From Terriglobia bacterium (GTDB lineage Bacteria > Acidobacteriota > Terriglobia > Bryobacterales > Bryobacteraceae): DNA of 33,134 nt. The stretch lies in contig RGPS01000043.1 in assembly GCA_010084195.1 (NCBI GenBank), positions 1 through 33,134 of the forward strand, given 5' to 3'. The position numbers and the translations under genes are program-made. The notes under the pieces were generated by a model. The model saw nothing but the letters and a program-made list of their open reading frames with translations. It was not told the origin of the DNA and did no database searches. Shown one piece after another: positions 26,001 through 33,134 of the stretch (the stretch's first letter is position 1; each line of letters opens with the position of its first letter).

Positions 26001-26349
26001 CCGTAACTTCTTCGGCCTGGCTTCCCACCTGCAGCTTGAAATCCACCTCGACACTCACATTCGTATTCAGCTGGTTACCATCCACCGTCTGTCGCGAAAA
26101 ACCTTTCGCTTCTCCGGTCACCTTGTAGACCCCCGTCGGCAGCTCCGGCACAACGTAAAGGCCGTCCCCATTGGTCCTGGTGGTGCGAACCAGACCTGTG
26201 TCCTGACTGGTAACCGTAATTGAGGTCTCCGGCAAAGCGGCCCCCGTGATATCCGTCACATGCCCGGAGATCTGCTGGTTCAGCGTAGACTGAGCGAGCA
26301 ACCCGACCACGCCACAAAACGCAAGACACACAGTTCTGACATTTCGCAT
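23023..26349 (-). CDS. Oar-like TonB-dependent outer membrane receptor (1)
   Basis: An outer-membrane beta-barrel receptor of 1108 residues. A signal peptide (VCLAFCGVVGLLAQ) is followed by a carboxypeptidase-regulatory-like beta-sandwich (residues about 25-110, ISGHVTDITGAALPETSITV, DGLYVVPELPTGVYKV), a plug domain (LQLNGRNFPELLALLPGVST, YSAESGTSSGAVINLSIRSG) and a long barrel ending in aromatic ARLNF. The length and the lack of a classical TonB-box motif fit the Oar/TonB-carboxypeptidase group that is greatly expanded in Acidobacteriota. The substrate is unknown. It stands alone on its strand, divergent from the racemase-like gene, and converges with the ECF sigma gene. Confidence 0.9.
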   Translation of the reverse strand: MRNVRTVCLAFCGVVGLLAQSTLNQQISGHVTDITGAALPETSITVTSQDTGLVRTTRTNGDGLYVVPELPTGVYKVTGEAKGFSRQTVDGNQLNTNVSVEVDFKLQVGSQAEEVTVQADALVLETSSGELGYTVTGAQASELQLNGRNFPELLALLPGVSTTYTDGFSLFGGYGVNNSAQSINGGRTDSTTWNLDGADNKDNGGGGNNFININPDAIGEFRALTSNYSAESGTSSGAVINLSIRSGTKGFRGRLYEYWRNDHLTARAFNGATVSKPKLRWNNYGGNIGGPILLPFTRFNRNRDKLFFFYSQDMKTLRTATTNTWTVPTALQKSGSFGNTAVRDPETQTPFPGNVLPASRIHPSMQKLVNIYPLANSGTANYVFNAPQPSDVHQEVFKVDYNLNANNQINFHWVHDYYEQLNNITNLVSYLRQIPGLNSSVQWNRVITPTWINVLQFSFSGNVIIEQKDVRPNELFIKDFTRAGFGITLPTIYNASNVIPQVAIQNYTTLSATPLAFNNFNRIFSLKENLTRVAGNHTLKMGALFMRSRKNQDNPPAINGQFNFSNARRPSSGVGLADALMGAFQQYTEFPSVRQGWYRFTQIEPYFQDDWKVTRHFTVNLGLRWSYMQPQYSALNNTTQFLPEYYDPKQAAVLNPSTGVIISAPNRYNGLVIPGNGFPEAARGRVVQYADPAVNALFHNLPKGGANTAWGNFAPRVGFAYQLDANTVVRGGFGVAYERIQGNFIFSGINNAPFNSSTVVVDGVVDNPTNGAATALAVSQITNSHALDMRVPRAMTWSFGGQRKLTKDSTLTLSYVGSSAANLSYQQDINQLPLGTLTNTFLPGTTTVPNQNYLRPYKGYSNIYQFNTGANYIYNSLQAQYQKRFGKTGSLSTAFTWAKGKTDANAYNYTPRDSYDLRADYGASSYSRKFVLVPSWVYPLPFWQGGGRWYKQAFGGWQVNGTGQFQSGLPINPTISVDRAGTGSAGVQRPQLVGDPYSGETVGGFQYLNKNAFALPTAGTWGNLGAFNIYLPRWINVNASVAKSFFTRGRRDSQLKWDVRFEVYNVANHLITSAINVGGFSGPAIVNWGQKTGTTPPRTMQATARLNF

Positions 26350-26376
26350 AATTTTCCCGTTAACGATGTGAGAAAA

Positions 26377-26385
26377 ATTCTAGCA
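26377..26385 (-). promoter_or_regulatory. Possible extended -10 promoter of TonB receptor (1)
   Basis: On the minus strand TGCTAGAAT (TGn plus TAGAAT) lies 28 bases before the receptor ATG at 26349. No good -35 is visible, which is tolerable for an extended -10. GGGAAAA ahead of the ATG is a weak ribosome binding site. Confidence 0.3.
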
Positions 26386-26460
26386 CTGCAGGTACGAAAT
26401 AGTCTCGACCTTTGCTGCCGGGTTGCCAATGTACCATCAGCAATGGGAGGTCTGTTGAAA

Positions 26461-27132
26461 ATGCATATCGGGCTTATTGGCGACATCGGTCCCGCCGCTA
26501 CCGACTTCTACTCTCGGCGGCTGATTACCACTTTCGCCGGAGCGAACACCCCTCGGGAACTGACGCTCGTCCACGCCGATGCGCTAACCCTTCTCCGGCA
26601 CCTGGCGGCCAATCACGCAAAACCGCAGGTTGCCAGCTACCAGCGCCTCACCCGGCGACTTGCCTCAGCAGGTGCCGATTACGACGTCGTCACCTCCATT
26701 GCCGGCCGTTTTTGCATCGGGAATTTTACAGCAGAATCTCCTCTGCCCGTGGTCGACAGGCTCGCCGAAGTCAGTCGGGTTGTCGAGAGGCGAGACCTCC
26801 TCCGTATCGGAATGCTGGGGACCCGAACGGTCATGGAATCCCGCTTTTATGGCGGCATTACCAGCGCGGAGATCATCCCGCCAGATGGCCCGGAGCTGGA
26901 GGCTGTCCACGAGGCTTACGTCTCCATGGCGACATCCGGCTTTGTCACCGATCCACAGAGGTCCGTCTTCACTGCCGCCAGTCGAAGGCTAATCACTGAA
27001 CATGGCGCGGAGGCAATCATGCTGAGGGGCACTGATCTCGCCCGGGCCTTCAACGAACAGACTGCCGGGTTTCCGCTCGTCGACTGTGCGCCCATCCATG
27101 TGGACGCAATTACCCGTCTCGCGAAGCTATAG
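26461..27132 (+). CDS. Aspartate/glutamate racemase-family protein
   Basis: About 223 residues with the two-domain Asp/Glu racemase fold: MHIGLIGDIGPAATDFYSRR at the start (the GGxGPxAT region), RIGMLGTRTVMESRFYGG starting the second domain, and the ending VDCAPIHVDAITRLA, where C matches the second catalytic cysteine. The first catalytic cysteine, normally in a CNTA motif, is not seen; the equivalent stretch reads SIAGRFCIGNFT, so a cysteine sits a few residues later. The enzyme may therefore not be a typical racemase. I use ATG 26461 with GGGAGG about ten bases ahead; TTG 26455 and ATG 26443 are alternatives. The stop shares the palindrome CTATAG with the convergent nucleoside hydrolase. 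Confidence 0.75.
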   Translation: MHIGLIGDIGPAATDFYSRRLITTFAGANTPRELTLVHADALTLLRHLAANHAKPQVASYQRLTRRLASAGADYDVVTSIAGRFCIGNFTAESPLPVVDRLAEVSRVVERRDLLRIGMLGTRTVMESRFYGGITSAEIIPPDGPELEAVHEAYVSMATSGFVTDPQRSVFTAASRRLITEHGAEAIMLRGTDLARAFNEQTAGFPLVDCAPIHVDAITRLAKL

Positions 27133-28173
27133 AACTTTCGCCTTCGCCAGCTTCACAAACAGGTCGTAGAAAACCGGATCACGCTTCACATCCGTCGCGA
27201 CCCGGATGATATGGCGACCAGCCTTCTTCTCCCACCGCATGTCGCTGGTCAGCACCGGACTCGGAACAATTGCCGACGGGATCCACTCGGGATTATTGAT
27301 CCAGGCTATCACCGAAATGTCCCAAATCACCTTGGACCAGGGATACGGCTGGGGCTTACCCTTCGTATGCGACTTGTAGTAGTCGACGAATTCGTCGTAA
27401 AGATAGTCGCAGAGCTTTGACTTTCCTTTCAGCCAGAACTCGGCCTCCTGCATCGTGGTTTTCAGGTGCTCAGAGACGTTCTTCGTCGGAATCTGGACCA
27501 GAGGAACACCACTGTCAAACACCACCTGCGAGGAGTTCACGTCCTGCTTCAGATTGAATTCGGTAGCCGAAGGCCAATCGTGAGTCGTGCCACCCAGCCA
27601 CACCACAACGATCTTCTCCCTGATCTTCGGTTCCATCAGGATTGCCGAGGCAACATTGACGGGGCACCCGAGCGCCAACACGTAGAGTGGTCCCGAACGC
27701 GGCTTCATTGCCTTCTCGATCAGGTCGCGGGCCGCGGGACTATCTACCGGCTTCTTGTCAGCCCCCATCAAACTTGTGGAGCCTCGAAAGACGGTGCCTG
27801 AAGAATCGCGCCCCAGGAACTTCAGCAAGCGGAGAATCTCCTGATAGCTCTTCTCCATTCCGTCTGCTGCACCGGCAGAGCGATCATTCACGTAGGGTGC
27901 CGCATAGAACGCTTCCACGTTCATCCGGTCCGGAGACAGAATCGCATAGGCGACCGCATACTGGTCATCGATTTCGTTGTAAGTATCGGTATCGATGACC
28001 ACAGACACTTTACCCGTCGGCGGCTCCAGAATGCGACGCAAAGCCGATTCCGAAGCCGTGCCACTCTGTGCATTAAGCAAACCGGGTGCCGCTGCCGCTG
28101 CCAGTACCTGTAGTAATTGACGTCGCCTTGGCGTAGCAAGTCCAGCCGTGAATTCAGAGACTTCGGATTTCAT
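27127..28173 (-). CDS. Exported nucleoside hydrolase-family protein
   Basis: About 348 residues of the inosine-uridine nucleoside hydrolase fold. A twin-arginine-like signal (TPRRRQLLQVLAAAAAPGLL) predicts export. The calcium-binding Asp cluster is VIDTDTYNEIDDQYAVAYA: compared with the usual DTDPGxDDA it has two extra residues, as in the NEIDDQ subgroup. Other landmarks are LYVLALGCPVNVASAI and VVWLGGTTHD. The family splits the N-glycosidic bond of nucleosides, but this subgroup has little biochemical proof. The ATG at 28173 is 14 bases after the stop of TonB receptor (2), so the two form an operon, suggesting uptake and breakdown of the same compound class. Confidence 0.8.
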   Translation of the reverse strand: MKSEVSEFTAGLATPRRRQLLQVLAAAAAPGLLNAQSGTASESALRRILEPPTGKVSVVIDTDTYNEIDDQYAVAYAILSPDRMNVEAFYAAPYVNDRSAGAADGMEKSYQEILRLLKFLGRDSSGTVFRGSTSLMGADKKPVDSPAARDLIEKAMKPRSGPLYVLALGCPVNVASAILMEPKIREKIVVVWLGGTTHDWPSATEFNLKQDVNSSQVVFDSGVPLVQIPTKNVSEHLKTTMQEAEFWLKGKSKLCDYLYDEFVDYYKSHTKGKPQPYPWSKVIWDISVIAWINNPEWIPSAIVPSPVLTSDMRWEKKAGRHIIRVATDVKRDPVFYDLFVKLAKAKVL

Positions 28174-28187
28174 GACTCTACTCTGTC

Positions 28188-31100
28188 TCAGAAACTGATC
28201 TTCAGGCCCAACTGAATGATCCTTGGATCGCGGGCCGAATTGATCTGACCAAAAGCAGCCTGATCGATAAAGCGGTTTGGCGGATTCCACTGGGGGTGGT
28301 TGGGGAGGTTGAAGAACTCAGCGCGGAACTGCGTCACCACCCTCTCAGTAATCCTGGTGTTCTTCAGGATTCCCATATCCACGTTATGAATCAGCGGCCC
28401 CGTCACAGTGGAGCGACCGGCTGTACCGTAACGAATCGGGCTTTGGATAGCGAAACAATTCGTCGCGAAATACCGCTGAACGGTCCTTGTGTCGGAGGCA
28501 AGATTCGGATTGCAGATGAGGTCGGGGCGCGCATTGTCGGTACCCGACCCAAACACGTCTCCGTTGAACTTAACCGTCATGGGCAACCCGGTCTGGTATG
28601 TGTAAATGCTGTTCACCGACCAGCCACCCAGAACCTTATCCACAATGGCAGGAGCACTCGACAGAAAACGCTTTCCCTTGCCGAACGGCAAATCATAAAT
28701 CACCGATACGCTGAGGCGTTGCCGATGATCGATGCTGGCAAGACCCTTGTCGGCCTTCTTGTTGAACATGTCCTGAATGCGATTGCCGGTATCGAAAGGT
28801 CCGCCACCATTAAAGCCTGTAGCGTCGGAGAGCGCCTTCGAGAAGGTGTACGCCGCCAGGTAGGTCAGGCCGCCGGACTGCTTTTTTTCAAGGCGGAACT
28901 GGGCCGAGTTGTAGTTCGAAAATGCGGTCGAGGTGGTCTGGAAAACGTTGTCCAACAGGTAAAGTGCGTTGTTCTCCCAAACGTTGATTGCGTACGGAAC
29001 GAGGCGGCGGAAGCGCGACCGCAGTCCCGCGTTCTCAAAGGGGTCCGCCGAAAAGGGTGCCCCGGTCACGGGGTTCAGGGGCTGCGCGGGAATCGCGCTC
29101 AGAGGCACCCTGGCAGAAGGTCCATTGGGTTCCGCAGTATTCGTATTTTCGCGGCGATTGAGCCGTGTACCCTTGCTTCCTACGTAAGATGCTTCCACCA
29201 GAATATTGCCCGGCAGTTCCCTTTGGAAACCAAAATTCCAATGCTGTACATAAGCGTTCTTGAAATTCGGCGAGACATCGTTCGGCCCCGGATTGAACTG
29301 TCCGGGACCGGGATTCGCAATCAGGAAACCGTTGAAGGTTTCGCCGGTGGGCAGACCATCCTGGAACAGACTGAGGCTCTGTTGATCTTCCTTCAGATTT
29401 GGCAGGTTCTCCAGCGTGTCCTGCGTAATGTACAAGGGCACTGTGTCAAAGAAGATTCCGTAACCACCGCGGATCACTGTTTTTTCAAATGGCCGGTAAG
29501 CAAAGCCGAAACGCGGGCCCCAGTTATTCTTGTCCGCAGGGAAAAGAGAACGTGGCAATTCCTTGCCTGCACGACCCCAGTTCGGAGCAAATTTCTGATT
29601 TCCGGGGACCAGAAAGAAGAGAGCCCCTTCGTCATAGTTCGTGGGGCGGCGTTCGCCAGGATAGGTCAGCGTGGAAACCCGGTCCTGCGTCTCATACGGC
29701 GGTGTGTAAAGCATGTAACGCACGCCCATGTTGATCGTCAGCTTCGAATTTACCTTCCAGTCATCCTGCACAAAGCCCGCGTACTCGGTAGACCGCAGGT
29801 CCTGGAAGAAGCCACTCACGCGTCGCCCTTTCTGCACCGGCAGACCGAGCAGAAAATTGGCGAATGTATTGCCCGTATTGCCGAAACCCTGTTCACCCGT
29901 CCAGTTGGTGCTGGTGAAGTTGAATGACCCCCGAAGGGTATTGGCGCGGGTGATCGCGTTGCGCACCCGACGCGCTTCCCCGCCAACCTTGATAAAGTGC
30001 CTGCCCTTGTTAAACGAGAGCTGATCAATGAACTGGAACGTATTGTTGCGGGGACGGTATGGGCCATCACCATCGCCGATTGTGGCAAAGCCGCTGATGG
30101 CAAAGTTTGGTGCTCCGCGAAGCCCCGGCGTGCTGGCAAAATCGAGACCTCGGATACCGAGTTCTTTCACCACATCCCGATCCTGCAGGGTGTTTTCGCC
30201 CGCCTGAAACTGGGCCCAGCGCAAATAGCCGAACTTGAACTCGTTCACGACAGTGGGTCCAAACACGTGGGTGTGCGCAATCGTTCCAGCCATCTGCCGC
30301 TGATTGTCAAAAGTGCCGTACCCAGGGAAAGTGTTGGGCGCAAAGGCATTCGAGTCCGTAACGCTGTACCGCGCCATCAGGGTATCGTTCGACGAGAACT
30401 GATGGTCCACGCGCATGCTGAAGAGATCGTAGTTGTCGCTGCGCGTCCGGCCATCAAAGAAATTCTGGGTCGGATTCCCGTTCGTCCCGCGTCCCCCAGG
30501 AATATTCGGAGCCGGAATCAGGCCGGGGAAATTCACCATATTTCGCGCCACCGAATCGAATCGGCTCGCCGGCAGAGTGTTGGCTGGAAAGAGATCCCGA
30601 ACGTAAACATTGTTCACCAGACGCGATGTCCGCGCGTCGTAGATACCATTGCGGGGTACTGGCCGGCCGAGCGCGTCAGTCCCTGTGCTGGCACCTATGA
30701 ACGTAGAGAAATCGCCTCGTTTCATGTCAGCGGTGGGAACGGCAGTCAGAGTTGTGTTGCCCCGGCGGAGGCGGGACCCTTCATAGTTCACAAAGAAAAA
30801 CGTTTTGTCCTTCCCCCGATAGTGCGGAGCCACCACCGGCCCGCCAAGCGTAAAGCCAAACTGATTCTGGTTGTACGGCGGGGCTTTGAACTTCCCGCTG
30901 CTCGTCACAAATGCGGGATTGCGGTCGAACAGATTTCGAGCCTGCAATGCGTTGTTCCTGTTGAACTCGAACAAGGTGCCGTGGAAGACATTGTTGCCTC
31001 CCCGCGTAACCACGTTGATCTGCCCGCCGGCACCCTTCCCAAATTCAGCTGAGTAGCTGGAAGTCTGAATTTTGAACTCTTCAATCGCATCCACGGAAGG

Positions 31101-31706
31101 TCGGATGACCAGTGCGTTTTGAAATTGGTCGGAGTTCACGGTGCCATCCAGCAGAAAGCTATTCTGCTCAGGTCGCATTCCGCTGATGGAAATACCACCA
31201 CCCGACGAACTGCCACCATCTCCCGTATTCACGCCCGGCAACAACAGACCCAGTTGCACAAAGTTTCGTCCGTTCAGAGGAAAGTCAATGATCTTTTGCC
31301 GATCCACTACCGACCCCGTAGAAGACTGTTCCGTGTTCAGCAAGGCAGCCTGCCCTGTAACTTCCACCACTTGGGAAACGTCACCGACTTCCAGCTTCAC
31401 TTCGAGTCGGACAACCTGATCCACTTGCAACTTCAGGTCTTTGGTAGTCGATTTCTTAAACCCCTGCCGCTCCACCGTAACGGTATACGCACCGGGTTGC
31501 AGACCAATCAGGGAGAACTCCCCGGAACTGGTAACCGCGGATTCGCGGCGGAACCCGGTACCTTCGTTTTGGGCGACAACGGTTGCACCGGCCACGGCAG
31601 CCCCGCCAGGATCGAACACAGACCCCGAAATCGTCCCGGAACCTGCCTGACCAAATAGCAAGGTCGATGCTGTAAGAGTGAGGACCACACCCCGCAATAT
31701 ATTCAT
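28188..31706 (-). CDS. Oar-like TonB-dependent outer membrane receptor (2)
   Basis: About 1172 residues from the ATG at 31706 (an in-frame ATG at 31724 is the alternative). A signal peptide (MNILRGVVLTLTASTLLFGQ) precedes the carboxypeptidase-regulatory-like domain (SGSVFDPGGAAVAGATVVAQ, GEFSLIGLQPGAYTVTVE), the plug (FPLNGRNFVQLGLLLPGVNT, GMRPEQNSFLLDG, YSAEFGKGAGGQINVVTRGG) and the barrel with the aromatic terminus GLKISF. Same architecture as receptor (1) but clearly diverged, so not a recent duplicate. It is followed at 14 bases by the nucleoside hydrolase gene, which hints at nucleosides or related glycosides as cargo; this is inference from neighbours only. Confidence 0.9.
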   Translation of the reverse strand: MNILRGVVLTLTASTLLFGQAGSGTISGSVFDPGGAAVAGATVVAQNEGTGFRRESAVTSSGEFSLIGLQPGAYTVTVERQGFKKSTTKDLKLQVDQVVRLEVKLEVGDVSQVVEVTGQAALLNTEQSSTGSVVDRQKIIDFPLNGRNFVQLGLLLPGVNTGDGGSSSGGGISISGMRPEQNSFLLDGTVNSDQFQNALVIRPSVDAIEEFKIQTSSYSAEFGKGAGGQINVVTRGGNNVFHGTLFEFNRNNALQARNLFDRNPAFVTSSGKFKAPPYNQNQFGFTLGGPVVAPHYRGKDKTFFFVNYEGSRLRRGNTTLTAVPTADMKRGDFSTFIGASTGTDALGRPVPRNGIYDARTSRLVNNVYVRDLFPANTLPASRFDSVARNMVNFPGLIPAPNIPGGRGTNGNPTQNFFDGRTRSDNYDLFSMRVDHQFSSNDTLMARYSVTDSNAFAPNTFPGYGTFDNQRQMAGTIAHTHVFGPTVVNEFKFGYLRWAQFQAGENTLQDRDVVKELGIRGLDFASTPGLRGAPNFAISGFATIGDGDGPYRPRNNTFQFIDQLSFNKGRHFIKVGGEARRVRNAITRANTLRGSFNFTSTNWTGEQGFGNTGNTFANFLLGLPVQKGRRVSGFFQDLRSTEYAGFVQDDWKVNSKLTINMGVRYMLYTPPYETQDRVSTLTYPGERRPTNYDEGALFFLVPGNQKFAPNWGRAGKELPRSLFPADKNNWGPRFGFAYRPFEKTVIRGGYGIFFDTVPLYITQDTLENLPNLKEDQQSLSLFQDGLPTGETFNGFLIANPGPGQFNPGPNDVSPNFKNAYVQHWNFGFQRELPGNILVEASYVGSKGTRLNRRENTNTAEPNGPSARVPLSAIPAQPLNPVTGAPFSADPFENAGLRSRFRRLVPYAINVWENNALYLLDNVFQTTSTAFSNYNSAQFRLEKKQSGGLTYLAAYTFSKALSDATGFNGGGPFDTGNRIQDMFNKKADKGLASIDHRQRLSVSVIYDLPFGKGKRFLSSAPAIVDKVLGGWSVNSIYTYQTGLPMTVKFNGDVFGSGTDNARPDLICNPNLASDTRTVQRYFATNCFAIQSPIRYGTAGRSTVTGPLIHNVDMGILKNTRITERVVTQFRAEFFNLPNHPQWNPPNRFIDQAAFGQINSARDPRIIQLGLKISF

Positions 31707-31804
31707 GGGCTGCAATACTATCATCTGGTCGAATACAACACAAGCGGTAATACGGTCCGAAATGTCCTACTGAAAGGCGGTCATTTTACCCCGCACTCGG
31801 GACA

Positions 31805-33134
31805 TTAAAACGTCAGGCGAATTCCGCCCGTCACCCCCAGCGGAGCCGCCGGAGCTAAAAACGTAGTTTGCACGTTGGGATACTCTCCATTGCTCGCCAC
31901 CGGAAACGGCCGGGCAATAAAATTCCCCGCTGCCGTGAAGCCGGTCGCCCCCAATTGGGCACCTGTGTAGTATTTGCGGTCCAGCAGGTTATTCACCTGC
32001 ACGTAAGCCTGCAGATGCTTCACCACCTGGTACCGCGCCCCCAGGTTGACCACGCCATAGCCTGGCGATGTCCCCTGACCAACGTAGTAGGTCCCGTCCG
32101 GCTTGCTCAAATTGTTCTCATTGCCTCTGGCGAAGGCGCTGGACACTGCCCGGAAATCCAGATCGAGGGTGAATTTCGACGTCGCCTGGTAATCCACGAA
32201 GGCTTTCCCGATGTGCTGCGGAATAAGTGGAATGCGGTTCCCCGCCTGAATCTTTTGCACGCCCTCCTGGCCTCGCAACCCCTTCAACGCAAGATGATTC
32301 GCACTGTTCCCCGAGCCGCCCACCGTCTCCGAACTTTGGAATGTTGCGTCCAGAAACGTATAGTTACCACCCACCGTGAACCTCCCGACCCGAACCCGTA
32401 CCCCACCCTCCAGGCCCTGCCGTCTGGTCTTGCCGAAGTTCTTGAAATATCCCAGACTGGTGGCCGTGGAAGAAACAAACAAAATATCGTTACTGTTCTG
32501 GGCAAAAAACCAGCCCGCGTTCCAGGTCGTCCGGCGCTCGGGCCCGCTGCGGACACCGGCCTCAAGCGTACGTGTGACCACCTGCTGCAGCGGAGGGTCG
32601 CCGGCCAGCGAATTGGGCAGTTTGCACGGAGACGCCGGGTCCGCGCAGCCCAGCTCAATCGAGGTGGGGGCGCGACTGCCTTCCGCATAGCTCCCGTAGA
32701 TCCCGATTGCCGAATTCGGGCTGTATGTAAAACCAGCCGAGGGATTCAGGCGGCGAAAGTTATGGTGCCCCGTCAGGGAGCCCGTCCCGGCTGTGGGGCG
32801 AATCCGGTCGAAATTATCCAGTACCGTGCTGTTGTATCGCCCCGAAAAAGTCAGCGTCAGGCCGTGCCCCGCCTGTAGCGTGTCGGTTCCGAAAAGGCTG
32901 GATGTGTGAATTGTGCCCCGCAGATTCGCACGGTTGTCGAACGGTTCTCCATCAACATCTCCTGCGTTTACGCCGTCGGCGAAGACGCCCAGACCCTTCA
33001 CGTTCAGGTCCGGCAGAATGTACCCCAGTTCGGCGGTCTGAATGAAATCCACGTTGCTGCGGTCGTGCGCTGCCCCAACCGTGATTTGGTTCCGCTTCCC
33101 GCCCATTTGCGACAGCCACGTCGCCTGGCCCGAC
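31805..33134 (-). CDS. TonB-dependent receptor, C-terminal part (5' end outside window)
   Basis: About 442 residues of a beta-barrel; the frame is open to the window edge. It differs from the two Oar-like receptors: strands such as [20 protein letters not shown] and [20 protein letters not shown], then the typical conserved end of siderophore-type receptors ([20 protein letters not shown]) and the final aromatic GIRLTF. There is a cysteine-bearing external loop ([14 protein letters not shown]). The cargo cannot be named from this part; iron-chelate or vitamin receptors are the usual relatives. About 100 bases separate it from receptor (2). Confidence 0.85.
   Translation of the reverse strand, partial: SGQATWLSQMGGKRNQITVGAAHDRSNVDFIQTAELGYILPDLNVKGLGVFADGVNAGDVDGEPFDNRANLRGTIHTSSLFGTDTLQAGHGLTLTFSGRYNSTVLDNFDRIRPTAGTGSLTGHHNFRRLNPSAGFTYSPNSAIGIYGSYAEGSRAPTSIELGCADPASPCKLPNSLAGDPPLQQVVTRTLEAGVRSGPERRTTWNAGWFFAQNSNDILFVSSTATSLGYFKNFGKTRRQGLEGGVRVRVGRFTVGGNYTFLDATFQSSETVGGSGNSANHLALKGLRGQEGVQKIQAGNRIPLIPQHIGKAFVDYQATSKFTLDLDFRAVSSAFARGNENNLSKPDGTYYVGQGTSPGYGVVNLGARYQVVKHLQAYVQVNNLLDRKYYTGAQLGATGFTAAGNFIARPFPVASNGEYPNVQTTFLAPAAPLGVTGGIRLTF

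Noticed and set aside
1-33134. tRNA, rRNA, insertion sequences, integrases, prophage genes
   Set aside because: None recognised on either strand by reading; the breakpoints carry no visible terminal inverted repeats or transposase.

Overview
The window (33.1 kb, GC-rich, no tRNA or rRNA gene seen) looks like a chromosomal piece from an Acidobacteriota member, most likely of the Solibacter/Bryobacter type. The pointers are two large Oar-type TonB receptors with a carboxypeptidase-regulatory N-domain, a paired DUF1592/DUF1552 system, the C-terminal tail of a TIGR03435 protein (an Acidobacteria-expanded family), a small coiled-coil protein of a style common in that phylum, and many cytochrome c genes. 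This assignment is inference from gene content.

Layout. 1-4761 (minus) is housekeeping: gamma-glutamyltransferase, a xylose-isomerase-like TIM-barrel protein, asparaginyl-tRNA synthetase (asnS) and a D-Ala-D-Ala ligase cut by the window edge, very tightly packed. 4833-5789 (minus) is a diheme peroxidase-like gene that has lost its 5' part. At about 5787 it meets, head to head, a second peroxidase fragment on the plus strand. From there to about 12050 runs a plus-strand block: peroxidase tail, a tiny membrane protein with an in-frame UGA and a SECIS-like hairpin, cbb3-type oxidase subunit I, a CcoO-CcoP fusion with three hemes, a small CcoQ-like protein, a TsdA-type thiosulfate dehydrogenase, a broken rhodanese, a Tat-exported DsrE-like protein and a DUF442/BLH-type phosphatase-like protein. 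Together they suggest periplasmic sulfur-compound oxidation feeding a high-affinity terminal oxidase. The block ends in a tail-to-tail junction with a cupin gene that has lost its 3' end.

12.6-18.2 kb is a scarred region: a frameshifted exported protein, the intact DUF1552/DUF1592 pair, gene remnants (TIGR03435 tail, a minus-strand frame with an amber codon), a coiled-coil protein and a small membrane protein interrupted by UGA. 18.2-21.2 kb holds a tandem glycine riboswitch and a full-length gcvP. A minus-strand pair (P-loop sulfotransferase, DUF2007 protein) follows. 22.19-23.03 kb contains a divergent pair: a 53-residue, 12-cysteine metallothionein-like gene not marked by any long ORF, and an ECF sigma factor with a cysteine-rich tail. 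23.0-33.1 kb is outer-membrane uptake: two Oar-like TonB receptors, an exported nucleoside hydrolase, an Asp/Glu-racemase-like protein and a third, partial TonB receptor.

The most interesting observations are the candidate selenoprotein with its SECIS-like element directly upstream of the oxidase genes, the sulfur/oxidase block bounded by two gene-breaking junctions, and the ECF sigma factor/metallothionein pair, which looks like a self-contained metal-response unit.
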